From Actinomycetes bacterium (GTDB lineage Bacteria > Actinomycetota > Actinomycetes > Actinomycetales > Actinomycetaceae): a stretch of DNA of 15,552 nucleotides. Below are positions 5,099-12,204 of this stretch, in pieces (position 1 is the stretch's first letter; every line of letters starts with the position of its first letter). The DNA lies in NCBI GenBank assembly GCA_023426345.1, contig JAFAAX010000180.1:1-15552 (forward strand), given 5' to 3'. A program made the position numbers and the translations under genes. Below the pieces are notes generated by a model that worked only from the letters and a program-made list of their open reading frames with translations, did not search any database and had not been told where the DNA came from.

Positions 5099-6496
5099 GT
5101 GAAGAGCACTGTTGAGACCCTCGAGCCCACCAAGGTGCGTCTGACGGTGGAGGTCCCCTACGAGGAGCTGAAGCCCGAGATGGACAAGGCCTACAAGGAC
5201 ATCTCGTCCCAGGTCGCGATCCCCGGGTTCCGCAAGGGTCACGTGCCGCCCCGCATCATCGACCAGCGCTTCGGCCGCGCGGCCGTCATCGAGCAGGCGG
5301 TCAACGAGGTCCTGCCGGGGATGTACTCCCGGTCCGTCGCGGAGAACAAGCTGCGCCCGATGGCCCAGCCGGAGGTCGAGGTCACCGAGATCCCGAACAC
5401 CACCGGCGCGCAGGGCGGCCAGATGGTCTTCACCGCCGACGTCGACGTGGTCCCGGACTTCGAGGTCCCCGAGATCGGCGAGGACATCGTCGTGGAGGTC
5501 CAGGCCTCCGAGGTCACCGACGAGGACGTCCAGCATGAGCTCGACGAGCTGCGCGGGCGCTTCGCCTCCCTGAAGTCCGTCAAGCGCCAGGCCAAGACCG
5601 GCGACTTCGTCACCATCGACCTCACGGCCACGGTGGACGGCCAGGAGGTCGACTCGGTGTCCGACGTCTCCTACGAGATCGGGTCGGCCACGATGCTCGA
5701 CGGCCAGGACAAGGCCCTGCGCGGCACCCACGCGGGCGACGACGTCACCTTCACCTCGACGCTGAAGGGCGGCGACCACGAGGGCGAGGACGCCGAGGTC
5801 TCCCTGCACGTCCAGTCCGTCAAGGCCCGCGAGCTGCCCGAGGCCGACGACGAGTTCGCCCAGATGGTCTCCGAGTTCGACACGATCGACGAGCTCCGCG
5901 CCGACCTGCGCGAGCAGGCCGGCACCACGAAGAGGTCCGATCAGGCCGTCGAGGCCCGCAACAAGCTGGTCGACGTGCTGCTGGAGCGCACGGAGATCCT
6001 CCTGCCCGAGGATGTCGTCGCCCACGAGGTCACCCACCGCGTGGCCGAGGACGCGCCGAAGAAGGAGAAGGACGCGGCGCGCGCCGAGGTCGAGCACGAG
6101 CTGCGCGAGGAGATCCTCTCGGAGTCCCTGGCCGAGCGCTACGACGTCAAGGTCTCCCAGCAGGAGCTCATCGACTACATGATCCAGATGTCGCAGGCCC
6201 TGGGCCTCGACATCAACCAGCTCATCCAGGACTCCTCGCAGGTGTCCCAGATGGTCGCCCAGCTCGGCCGCACGAAGGCCCTCATCCAGGCGCTGCGCTC
6301 CGTCACGGTGAAGGACACGGCCGGCGAGGCCGTCGACCTCACGCCGTTCTTCGGCGAGGTCGAGGACGAGGGCGACGCCGCCGACGACCAGGCCGAGCCG
6401 TCCGAGGACGCCGAGGCCCCCGCCGTCGAGGAGGAGATCCTCGAGGAGGAGATCGTCGTCGAGGACGAGGACGCCGCCGAGGCCGCCGAGGAGTGA
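5099..6496 (+). CDS. tig: Trigger factor, ribosome-associated chaperone / peptidyl-prolyl isomerase
   Basis: The protein is 465 aa, the normal length for actinobacterial trigger factor. It binds the ribosome near the exit tunnel and shields nascent chains. The GTG start gives MKSTVETLEPTKVRLTVEVP, the standard family N-terminus, and follows GGAG at a 9-10 base distance. The ribosome-docking signature GFRKGHVP is at residues 43-50. The FKBP-type isomerase domain spans about 165-245 (GDFVTIDLTATVDG through LHVQSVK), followed by the helical C-terminal chaperone arms. The last ~40 residues are a highly acidic Glu/Asp/Ala tail, common in actinobacterial homologues. The frame is open upstream to 4799, but that part is non-coding in character and contains the promoter. 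It precedes clpP1P2-clpX, a conserved proteostasis cluster, but a strong hairpin and its own promoter suggest it is transcribed largely separately. Confidence 0.97.
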   Translation: MKSTVETLEPTKVRLTVEVPYEELKPEMDKAYKDISSQVAIPGFRKGHVPPRIIDQRFGRAAVIEQAVNEVLPGMYSRSVAENKLRPMAQPEVEVTEIPNTTGAQGGQMVFTADVDVVPDFEVPEIGEDIVVEVQASEVTDEDVQHELDELRGRFASLKSVKRQAKTGDFVTIDLTATVDGQEVDSVSDVSYEIGSATMLDGQDKALRGTHAGDDVTFTSTLKGGDHEGEDAEVSLHVQSVKARELPEADDEFAQMVSEFDTIDELRADLREQAGTTKRSDQAVEARNKLVDVLLERTEILLPEDVVAHEVTHRVAEDAPKKEKDAARAEVEHELREEILSESLAERYDVKVSQQELIDYMIQMSQALGLDINQLIQDSSQVSQMVAQLGRTKALIQALRSVTVKDTAGEAVDLTPFFGEVEDEGDAADDQAEPSEDAEAPAVEEEILEEEIVVEDEDAAEAAEE

Positions 6497-6505
6497 CGCG
6501 GCGCC

Positions 6506-6697
6506 GCCCTCGTCGATGACGGGAAGCAGCCGCTGCACGCAGGGACCTGCTGGGGCCCGCCTTCCGCACGGGGAGGCGGGCCCCGCCGCCGTTGCTCGCT
6601 CCCGTCGCCGCGGCGGCCCCGCCCTCGTCCCACCCCGGTCGTCGCGCGGACCCGGTGACGAGGGCGCACGCGTGGGCGGCGTTGCGGGGACGAGGGC
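6506..6697. repeat. Compound intergenic repeat with four GACGAGGGC motifs between tig and clpP1
   Basis: GCCCTCGTC occurs at 6506-6514 and 6621-6629, and its complement GACGAGGGC at 6657-6665 and 6689-6697. The two inner-facing sets can pair. The best pairing is GCCCTCGTCCC (6621-6631) with GGGACGAGGGC (6687-6697), an 11-bp perfect inverted repeat. A separate terminator-like hairpin (6552-6584) lies between the first and second motifs. This is the densest cluster of the motif in the window. Confidence 0.6.
6552..6584 (+). terminator. Strong hairpin terminator after tig
   Basis: GGGGCCCGCCTTCC (6552-6565) pairs with GGGAGGCGGGCCCC (6571-6584) in a 14-bp stem with one G-U pair and a five-base loop. 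It lies 55 bases after the tig stop codon. No T run follows, which is usual for many actinobacterial hairpin terminators. It separates tig from the clpP1P2 unit. Confidence 0.7.
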
Positions 6698-6760
6698 GCC
6701 CCTGCCTGCGCCTTGAGCGAAAACCCCGGATGCGCTCGCCGCGAGTGGCCCTCGAGCGGA

Positions 6761-6766
6761 TAGGTT
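6761..6766 (+). promoter_or_regulatory. Possible -10 box of the clpP1P2 operon
   Basis: TAGGTT (6761-6766) matches the TAnnnT form seen before tig (TAGGAT) and clpX (TAGGGT). Transcription near 6773 would give a leader of about 45 bases containing the 6780-6797 hairpin. No good -35 box is present, so an activator-dependent promoter (ClgR controls clpP genes in related organisms) is possible. Confidence 0.4.
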
Positions 6767-6779
6767 GGTCCCCAGGACA

Positions 6780-6797
6780 GGCCCCCGGCCGGGGGCC
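6780..6797 (+). promoter_or_regulatory. 18-bp GC palindrome in the clpP1 leader
   Basis: GGCCCCCGGCCGGGGGCC is a perfect palindrome that folds into a 7-bp all-GC stem with a four-base loop. It sits near the predicted 5' end of the clpP1 transcript, six bases before the GGAGAGG ribosome binding site (6804-6810). A stable hairpin there could affect mRNA lifetime or translation; this is inference. Confidence 0.5.
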
Positions 6798-6818
6798 GCG
6801 GACGGAGAGGGACGACAC

Positions 6819-7484
6819 GTGAGCGACGTGCACACCGCCGTGACGGCCGAGGGGCCGAACGGGGGGGCGGGGCTGGGGGACTCGGTCTACCAGCGCCTGC
6901 TCAAGGAACGGATCATCTGGCTGAGCGGCGAGGTCCGCGACGACAACGCGAACGCGATCTGCGCCCAGCTGCTGCTGTTGGCCGCGGAGGATCCCGACCG
7001 CGACATCTACCTCTACATCAACAGCCCCGGCGGCTCGGTGACCGCGGGCATGGCCATCTACGACACGATGCAGTACGTCAAGCCCGACGTCGTCACCGTC
7101 GCGATGGGCCTGGCCGCGTCGATGGGCCAGTTCCTGCTGACCGCGGGCGCGCCCGGCAAGCGCTACGTCACGCCCCACACGCGGGTCCTCATGCACCAGC
7201 CGTCGGGCGGGGCGGGCGGGTCCGCCACCGACATCCGCATCAACGCCGACCTCATCCTCAAGATGAAGCAGGAGCTGGCGGAGATCACGGCGGACCGCAC
7301 CGGCAAGCCGCTGGAGCAGATCCTGGTGGACTCGGACCGCGACCACTGGTTCTCCGCGCGGGAGGCTCAGGAGTACGGCTTCGTCGACCGCGTCATCAGC
7401 ACGCCCCAGGAGGTCGGCAACCGCGCGACCACCGAGCAGATGGACGCGGACGCCCCCGCCGACGGGCAGAACGGAGAGCACTGA
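6819..7484 (+). CDS. clpP1: ATP-dependent Clp protease proteolytic subunit ClpP1
   Basis: The protein is 221 aa, slightly longer than typical because of a C-terminal polar tail. It is a serine protease subunit that assembles with ClpP2 into a tetradecameric chamber fed by ClpX or ClpC. The catalytic triad is visible: Ser101 in GLAASMGQFLL, His126 in VLMHQPSGG and Asp175 in DSDRDHWFSA. INSPGGSVTAGMAIYDTMQY (68-87) is the family's oxyanion-strand region. DSVYQRLLKERIIWLSGEV at the N-terminus matches actinobacterial ClpP1. The GTG start is set by GGAGAGG eight bases upstream; the first ~20 residues are a short variable propeptide-like region. Its stop lies two bases before clpP2, so the pair is certainly co-transcribed and probably translationally coupled. 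Confidence 0.96.
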   Translation: MSDVHTAVTAEGPNGGAGLGDSVYQRLLKERIIWLSGEVRDDNANAICAQLLLLAAEDPDRDIYLYINSPGGSVTAGMAIYDTMQYVKPDVVTVAMGLAASMGQFLLTAGAPGKRYVTPHTRVLMHQPSGGAGGSATDIRINADLILKMKQELAEITADRTGKPLEQILVDSDRDHWFSAREAQEYGFVDRVISTPQEVGNRATTEQMDADAPADGQNGEH

Positions 7485-7486
7485 CC

Positions 7487-8158
7487 ATGACCACGCAGCC
7501 CTATTTCCAGGCGGTCTCCCGCCAGATCGCGGCGGCCGGCCAGGCGGGCGCGCTGCCGCAGTCGCGCTACGTCCTGCCCAGCTTCGAGGAGCGCACGGCC
7601 TACGGCTTCAAGCGCCAGGATCCCTATGCCAAGCTGTTCGAGGACCGGATCGTCTTCATGGGCGTCCAGGTCGATGACGCCTCCGCCGACGACGTGATGG
7701 CGCAGCTGCTGGTCCTGGAGTCCCAGGACCCGGATTCGCTCATCACGATGTACATCAACAGCCCCGGCGGCTCCTTCACGGCGCTGACGGCCATCTACGA
7801 CACGATGCAGTACATCAAGCCGCAGATCCAGACCGTGTGCCTGGGCCAGGCCGCCTCGGCCGCCGCGGTGCTGCTGGCCGCGGGCTCCCCGGGCAAGCGC
7901 CTGGCGCTGCCCAACGCCCGGGTGCTCATCCACCAGCCGGCGATGGAGGGCATGCAGGGGCAGGCCTCCGACATCCAGATCGTCGCCGATGAGATCGACC
8001 GGATGCGCTCCTGGCTGGAGGAGACCCTGTCGAAGCACTCGAACAAGTCCGTCGAGGAGGTCCGCCGCGACATCGAGCGCGACAAGATCCTCAACCCCCA
8101 GGAGGCCCTGGACTACGGGCTCATCGACCAGGTGCTCGCCTCCCGCAAGGGGGAGTGA
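7487..8158 (+). CDS. clpP2: ATP-dependent Clp protease proteolytic subunit ClpP2
   Basis: The protein is 223 aa, the second ring subunit of the actinobacterial ClpP1P2 protease. The triad is Ser124 in GQAASAAAVLL, His149 in VLIHQPAMEG and Asp199 in DIERDKILNP. The segment SRYVLPSFEERTAYGFKRQD (26-45) and FMGVQVDDASADDVMAQLLV are characteristic of ClpP2 as opposed to ClpP1. The first ~25 residues form a likely propeptide region, which in characterised actinobacterial ClpP proteins is trimmed on assembly. The ATG follows the clpP1 stop by two bases, and its GGAG ribosome binding site lies within the end of clpP1. A 259-bp gap with a GACGAGGGC-family hairpin separates it from clpX, which has its own candidate promoter. 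Confidence 0.96.
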   Translation: MTTQPYFQAVSRQIAAAGQAGALPQSRYVLPSFEERTAYGFKRQDPYAKLFEDRIVFMGVQVDDASADDVMAQLLVLESQDPDSLITMYINSPGGSFTALTAIYDTMQYIKPQIQTVCLGQAASAAAVLLAAGSPGKRLALPNARVLIHQPAMEGMQGQASDIQIVADEIDRMRSWLEETLSKHSNKSVEEVRRDIERDKILNPQEALDYGLIDQVLASRKGE

Positions 8159-8241
8159 GAGCCGTCGATCGGGTGGCGCGTATCGGCATCGCCGGGGGCG
8201 CGCGGCCCGCGCCGGGGCAGGGGCGATCCCGGGCCCGGGCC

Positions 8242-8283
8242 GTCCTCGTCCCTCTCCGCCCGCGCGGGAGGATCGACGAGGGC
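8242..8283. repeat. GACGAGGGC-family hairpin between clpP2 and clpX
   Basis: GTCCTCGTC (8242-8250) pairs with GACGAGGGC (8275-8283), eight Watson-Crick pairs and one G-U, enclosing further complementary CTCC/GGAG runs. It is preceded directly by the palindrome CCCGGGCCCGGG (8228-8239). It lies 83 bases after the clpP2 stop, so it may also act as the operon's 3' end structure; there is no T run. Confidence 0.5.
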
Positions 8284-8379
8284 GGCGCTGCGCGCGCGGG
8301 TTCCGGCCGGACGGTGGAAATCGGCCGGCCACTGCGCGGACACGGGCCGTTCACGGTCGCATCGGCTCGGCCGCTGCAA

Positions 8380-8385
8380 TAGGGT
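8380..8385 (+). promoter_or_regulatory. Possible clpX -10 box
   Basis: TAGGGT (8380-8385) has the TAnnnT form and lies 33 bases before the clpX ATG (8418). A strong purine-rich ribosome binding site, GGGGAGGAGGG (8403-8413), follows. No clear -35 box is visible. This suggests clpX is transcribed independently of clpP1P2. Confidence 0.35.
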
Positions 8386-8417
8386 GAGAACGACGATTGA
8401 TGCGGGGAGGAGGGCCC

Positions 8418-9677
8418 ATGAGCCGGCTGACGGACGGCGCGGAGCTGCTCAAGTGCTCGTTCTGCGGGAAGACGCAGAAGCAGGTGCGCAAGCTGATCGG
8501 CGGCTCGGGCGTCTACATCTGCAACGAGTGCATCGAGTTGTGCAACGAGATCATCGAGGAGGAGCTCGCCCCTGTCGCGCCGGTCGAAGAGGCGCCGCTG
8601 CCCAAGCCCCGCGAGATCTACGAGTTCCTCAACTCCTGGGTGATCGGCCAGACCCGCGCCAAGCGCGCGCTGTCGGTGGCCGTGTACAACCACTACAAGC
8701 GCGTCCGCTCGCGTGAGGCCGGCAACGACGAGGACATGGCGGGCACGAAGTCCAACATCCTCCTCCTGGGCCCCACGGGCACGGGCAAGACTCATCTGGC
8801 GCGCTCGCTGGCCCGCATGCTGCAGGTCCCCTTCGCCATCGTCGATGCCACGGCCCTCACCGAGGCCGGGTACGTCGGCGAGGACGTCGAGAACATCCTC
8901 CTCAAACTCATCCAGGAGGCCGACGGCGACATCAAGCGCGCCCAGCGCGGCATCATCTATATCGACGAGATCGACAAGATCGGCCGCAAGGGGGAGAACG
9001 CCTCGATCACGCGCGACGTGTCGGGGGAGGGCGTCCAGCAGGCGCTCCTGAAGATCATCGAGGGCACGGTGGCCTCGGTGCCGCCCCAGGGCGGGCGCAA
9101 GCACCCCCACCAGCAGTTCCTCGAGATCGACACGTCGGGCATCCTGTTCATCGCCGCCGGCGCGTTCGCCGGGATCGAGGACATCGTCAAGGCGCGGTTG
9201 GGCCAGCGCTCCACCGGGTTCGGCTCGAACCTCAAGTCCGCCTCCGAGTACGGCGACCTCTACGAGTCGGTGACGCCGGAGGACCTCCACAAGTTCGGGA
9301 TGATCCCCGAGTTCATCGGGCGCCTGCCGATCCTCACCAACACGCACACGCTGACGGAGTCCGACCTGGCGCGTGTGCTCACCGAGCCCCGCAACTGCCT
9401 GGTGCGCCAGTACCAGCACCTGTTCGAACTGGACGGCGTCGAGCTGGAGTTCACGCCGGGCGCGCTGCTGGCCGTCGCCGCGCAGGCGAACTCGCGGGGG
9501 ACGGGGGCGCGGGGGCTGTCCTCGATCATGGAGCAGACGCTGTCCGACCTCATGTTCGACATGCCCAGCCGCACCGACGTCGCGCGCGTCGTGATCACTC
9601 GTGAGGCCGTCGAGGGCGGCGCGGAGCCCGAGCTCTACGCCGAGGGCGAGGGCCCGGACGTGGTGAGGATCGCCTGA
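8418..9677 (+). CDS. clpX: ATP-dependent Clp protease ATP-binding subunit ClpX
   Basis: The protein is 419 aa, the normal length. This AAA+ unfoldase forms a hexamer that recognises, unfolds and feeds substrates to ClpP1P2. The N-terminal zinc-binding domain has Cys13/Cys16 (CSFC) and Cys35/Cys38 (CNEC). Walker A GPTGTGKT is at 118-125 and Walker B IIYIDEID at 179-186. The GYVGED pore loop is at 151-156, the RKH loop at 227-229, the arginine-finger region IPEFIGRLP at 296-304 and the sensor-2 GARGL at 363-367. The ClpP-docking loop, IGF or LGF in most homologues, reads TGF (266-268). The ATG at 8418 follows GGAGGAGGG and gives the usual LLKCSFCGK start; a TTG seven codons upstream is less likely. 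The stop codon overlaps the chorismate mutase start. Confidence 0.97.
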   Translation: MSRLTDGAELLKCSFCGKTQKQVRKLIGGSGVYICNECIELCNEIIEEELAPVAPVEEAPLPKPREIYEFLNSWVIGQTRAKRALSVAVYNHYKRVRSREAGNDEDMAGTKSNILLLGPTGTGKTHLARSLARMLQVPFAIVDATALTEAGYVGEDVENILLKLIQEADGDIKRAQRGIIYIDEIDKIGRKGENASITRDVSGEGVQQALLKIIEGTVASVPPQGGRKHPHQQFLEIDTSGILFIAAGAFAGIEDIVKARLGQRSTGFGSNLKSASEYGDLYESVTPEDLHKFGMIPEFIGRLPILTNTHTLTESDLARVLTEPRNCLVRQYQHLFELDGVELEFTPGALLAVAAQANSRGTGARGLSSIMEQTLSDLMFDMPSRTDVARVVITREAVEGGAEPELYAEGEGPDVVRIA

Positions 9678-10024
9678 TGGCCGTGGCGCCGGACGGCGGC
9701 GGGGCCGCGGAAGGCGACGCGCCGGAGGCGATCCCCGCGGAGCTCGCCGAGGCGCGGGCCACGATCGACAACATCGACGCCGCGCTCATCCACATCCTCG
9801 CCGAGCGGTTCCGCTGCACCCAGCGGGTCGGCCACATCAAGGCCCGCCACGACCTGCCTCCGGCGGACCCCGCGCGCGAGGCCGAACAGGTCGCCCGGCT
9901 GCGGTGCCTGGCCGAGGCCTCCGGCCTGGATCCTGATTTCGCCGAGAAGTTCCTCTCGTTCATGATCACCGAGGTGATCCGTCACCACGAGGACATCAAG
10001 CAGGAGTACCGCAGCCGCTCCTGA
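9677..10024 (+). CDS. Chorismate mutase, AroQ type
   Basis: The protein is 115 aa with no signal peptide, so it is probably cytoplasmic. It would convert chorismate to prephenate, the branch point to phenylalanine and tyrosine. By alignment to the E. coli AroQ domain, the active-site residues appear as Arg27 (EARATIDNID), Arg44 (LAERF), Lys55 (VGHIK), Asp64, Arg67 and Glu68 (ADPAREAEQ). His104 stands where E. coli has Gln88. The three-helix AroQ fold is complete, closing with FLSFMITEVIRHHEDI. The first ~20 residues are a Gly/Ala-rich extension. Its ATG shares one base with the clpX TGA, so translation is probably coupled and transcription shared. No other aromatic amino-acid gene is nearby. 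It converges with the acyl-CoA synthetase gene across 24 bp. Confidence 0.9.
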   Translation: MAVAPDGGGAAEGDAPEAIPAELAEARATIDNIDAALIHILAERFRCTQRVGHIKARHDLPPADPAREAEQVARLRCLAEASGLDPDFAEKFLSFMITEVIRHHEDIKQEYRSRS

Positions 10025-10048
10025 GGCCGAGGCTCGCGGTGGGGCGCG

Positions 10049-12133
10049 TCAGGACTGCTGGAGGGGGCCTCCGTAGAGATCGTCGATGGCCGAGCGGTAG
10101 CGGGCCAGCACGGCGCCGCGCTTGACCTTCAGCGACGGCGTGAGCAATCCGTTGGCCTCCGTGAAGTCCGTCGTGAGGACTGTGAACTTGCGGATCGACT
10201 CCGCTCGGGACACGTGGGCGTTGGCCTTGTCGATGGCGCGCTGGAGCGCGGCGCGCACCTCCACGTTGGCGGAGGCCTGGGCCACCGACATCGGCGGCAG
10301 GCCGTGGTTCTTCAGCCAGGCGGGCAGCATCTCGGCGTCCAGGGTGACCAGCGCCCCGACGAACGGGCGCTTGTCGCCGACGACGACGATCTGGCTGATC
10401 AGGGGGTGGCTGCTGAGGTCCTCCTCCAAGACGGCGGGGGAGACGTTCTTCCCGCCGGCCGTGACGATGAGCTCCTTGAGGCGCCCGGTCACCTGGATGT
10501 AGCCGTCCTGGTCCACGGACCCCTGGTCGCCGGTGCGGAACCAGCCGTCCTCGGTGAACGCCTGGGCCGTGGCCTCCGGATTGTTCCGATACTCGGAGAA
10601 GACCATCGGGCCCTTGACCAGGATCTCCGAGGTGGCGGGATCGACCGTGACCTGGGCCTTGGGCAGCAGGGACCCGACCGTGCCGATCTTGTTGAGGCTG
10701 GGGGTGGACACGGAGATCGGGCCGACCGTCTCCGTGAGGCCGTAGCCCTCCAGCACCGTGAGGCCGAGCCCCGTGTAGAAGCGCGCGAGGCGCTCGGACA
10801 GCGGGGCGCCGCCGCAGATGAAGATCTCCAGGTTGCCGCCCACCAGCGACTTGATCGTGCCGTACACCAGTCTGTCTGCGACCGCGTGCTGGGCCTTGAG
10901 CGCAGCGGAGGGGCCCTGAGGCGTGTCCTGCGCCTTCGAGTACTCCACGGCGACGTTGGCCGCCCACCGGAAGATCTTCTGCTTGACGCCGGTGCCCTGG
11001 CCGGCGTCCGCGGAGTTGTAGACCTTCTCCAGGACGCGGGGGACCACGAACACGAAGGTCGGCTTGAAGGACTGCAGGTCGGGTAGCAGGTTCTTCGTGT
11101 CGGCGACGTGGCCCAGGACGCCCTCGCCGGAGAGCTGATAGACCTCGATGAACCGCGCGAAGACGTGGGCCAGGGGCAGGAACAGGAGGAACCGGGAACT
11201 CGCGGAGCCGTTGACCTCCGGCATCCACCGCTCGGCGTTGACGATGCCCTCGGCGAAGTTCCCGTGCGTGATGACGGTGCCCTTCGGCGTGCCGGTCGTC
11301 CCCGAGGTGTAGACGATCGTCGCGACGTCGGAGGCGCGCAGGCGGTCGGTGCGCAGGGCGACCTGGGCGCGGGTGACACCCACCCCGGAGTCCTTGATCT
11401 GGTGGATCGCCTCCTGGTCGAGCGAGAGGACGCGCAGTCCCTCGATCTCGGACCCGGCGGCCTTCAGCAGTTCCGCCATGGTCACGGTCTCCGCCACGGC
11501 CACCTTCACGTCGGCGTCCGTGAGGATATACGCGGCCTGCTCCAGCGAGGAGGTCTCATAGATCGGGATCGGCAGCAGGCCCGCGTACCAGCAGGCGTAG
11601 TCGAGGAGCGTCCACTCGACGCGCGTCCGGGACATGATGGCCACGGCGTCCCCGAACTCGAGGCCCATGCCGATCAGGCCCTTCGCCACGTCCTGGACCT
11701 GGTCGTGGAACTGGCTGGCCGTGATGGTCGACCACGCGTCGCCCATTCCGGACTTCACGTCGATGAGGCCGCGGCGCGGGGCGCGCTGGATGCGGCGCTG
11801 GAGGAGGTAGGGGATCGTCGTCGTGTCGTCGACGGTGACCAGATCGGGGCCCTCCCACACCGGCGCGCCGTTGCGTTCGCCGACGATCGCGTCGCGCAGG
11901 AAGGCCGGCGAGCCCAGGCGCACGGGGGCTCCCACCGTGGCCTCCTCGACGCCGAGCGGCGGCGGAGGCGTGCCGGCCGCGGAGGCCGCCGCGGCCCCGG
12001 AAGCCCTGGCAGCCCCCGGCGCGGGGGCGGCTCCCTTCGGTCCGGCGGGACCGGAGGCGCCGGCCGTCCCGGAATCCGCGGGAACCTGCGAGGGCTGCGC
12101 GTCCCCGGATGTGCCTGTGTTCGACGTCGACAT
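10049..12133 (-). CDS. Long-chain fatty acid--CoA ligase (AMP-binding, FadD15-like)
   Basis: The protein is 694 aa of the ANL adenylate-forming superfamily. It activates a fatty acid with ATP to acyl-AMP, then acyl-CoA. The phosphate-binding A3 motif YTSGTTGTPKG is at 275-285, A5 EGYGLTET at about 462-469 and A7 DGWFRTGD at about 529-536. The A8 hinge GRLKELIVTAGGKNVSP is at about 550-566, and the C-terminal lysine motif LTPSLKVKR lies near the end. The order and spacing match actinobacterial FadD15-type long-chain acyl-CoA synthetases. The first ~60 residues are an Ala/Pro/Gly-rich extension not needed by the fold. The ATG at 12133 follows GAGGAG by eight bases; an in-frame ATG five codons upstream lies over that site and is rejected. 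It follows valS by 71 bp and may be co-transcribed with it. Confidence 0.92.
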   Translation of the reverse strand: MSTSNTGTSGDAQPSQVPADSGTAGASGPAGPKGAAPAPGAARASGAAAASAAGTPPPPLGVEEATVGAPVRLGSPAFLRDAIVGERNGAPVWEGPDLVTVDDTTTIPYLLQRRIQRAPRRGLIDVKSGMGDAWSTITASQFHDQVQDVAKGLIGMGLEFGDAVAIMSRTRVEWTLLDYACWYAGLLPIPIYETSSLEQAAYILTDADVKVAVAETVTMAELLKAAGSEIEGLRVLSLDQEAIHQIKDSGVGVTRAQVALRTDRLRASDVATIVYTSGTTGTPKGTVITHGNFAEGIVNAERWMPEVNGSASSRFLLFLPLAHVFARFIEVYQLSGEGVLGHVADTKNLLPDLQSFKPTFVFVVPRVLEKVYNSADAGQGTGVKQKIFRWAANVAVEYSKAQDTPQGPSAALKAQHAVADRLVYGTIKSLVGGNLEIFICGGAPLSERLARFYTGLGLTVLEGYGLTETVGPISVSTPSLNKIGTVGSLLPKAQVTVDPATSEILVKGPMVFSEYRNNPEATAQAFTEDGWFRTGDQGSVDQDGYIQVTGRLKELIVTAGGKNVSPAVLEEDLSSHPLISQIVVVGDKRPFVGALVTLDAEMLPAWLKNHGLPPMSVAQASANVEVRAALQRAIDKANAHVSRAESIRKFTVLTTDFTEANGLLTPSLKVKRGAVLARYRSAIDDLYGGPLQQS

Positions 12134-12149
12134 CGCTGTGCTCCTCACC

Positions 12150-12169
12150 GGCCGCCCGCCGGGGCGGCC
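12150..12169 (-). promoter_or_regulatory. GC hairpin between valS and the acyl-CoA synthetase gene
   Basis: GGCCGCCC (12150-12157) and GGGCGGCC (12162-12169) form an 8-bp all-GC stem with a four-base loop, just upstream of the GAGGAG ribosome binding site (12142-12147). There is no T run. It may attenuate read-through from valS or protect the downstream message; role inferred. A smaller CCGGG-ATGT-CCCGG hairpin lies at 12185-12198. Confidence 0.4.
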
Positions 12170-12204
12170 CCGATCCTCATTCTTCCGGGATGTCCCGGCA
12201 CCTG

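Noticed and set aside
6733..6743. CGC-N5-GCG as a ClgR operator upstream of clpP1
   Set aside because: The spacing and inner bases fit the published actinobacterial ClgR consensus poorly, and such matches are common by chance in this GC-rich DNA.
5048..6835. 595-residue minus-strand frame opposite tig
   Set aside because: It is a GC-driven shadow of tig: Leu/Asp/Val/Gly-rich mirror composition, while tig itself is unmistakable.
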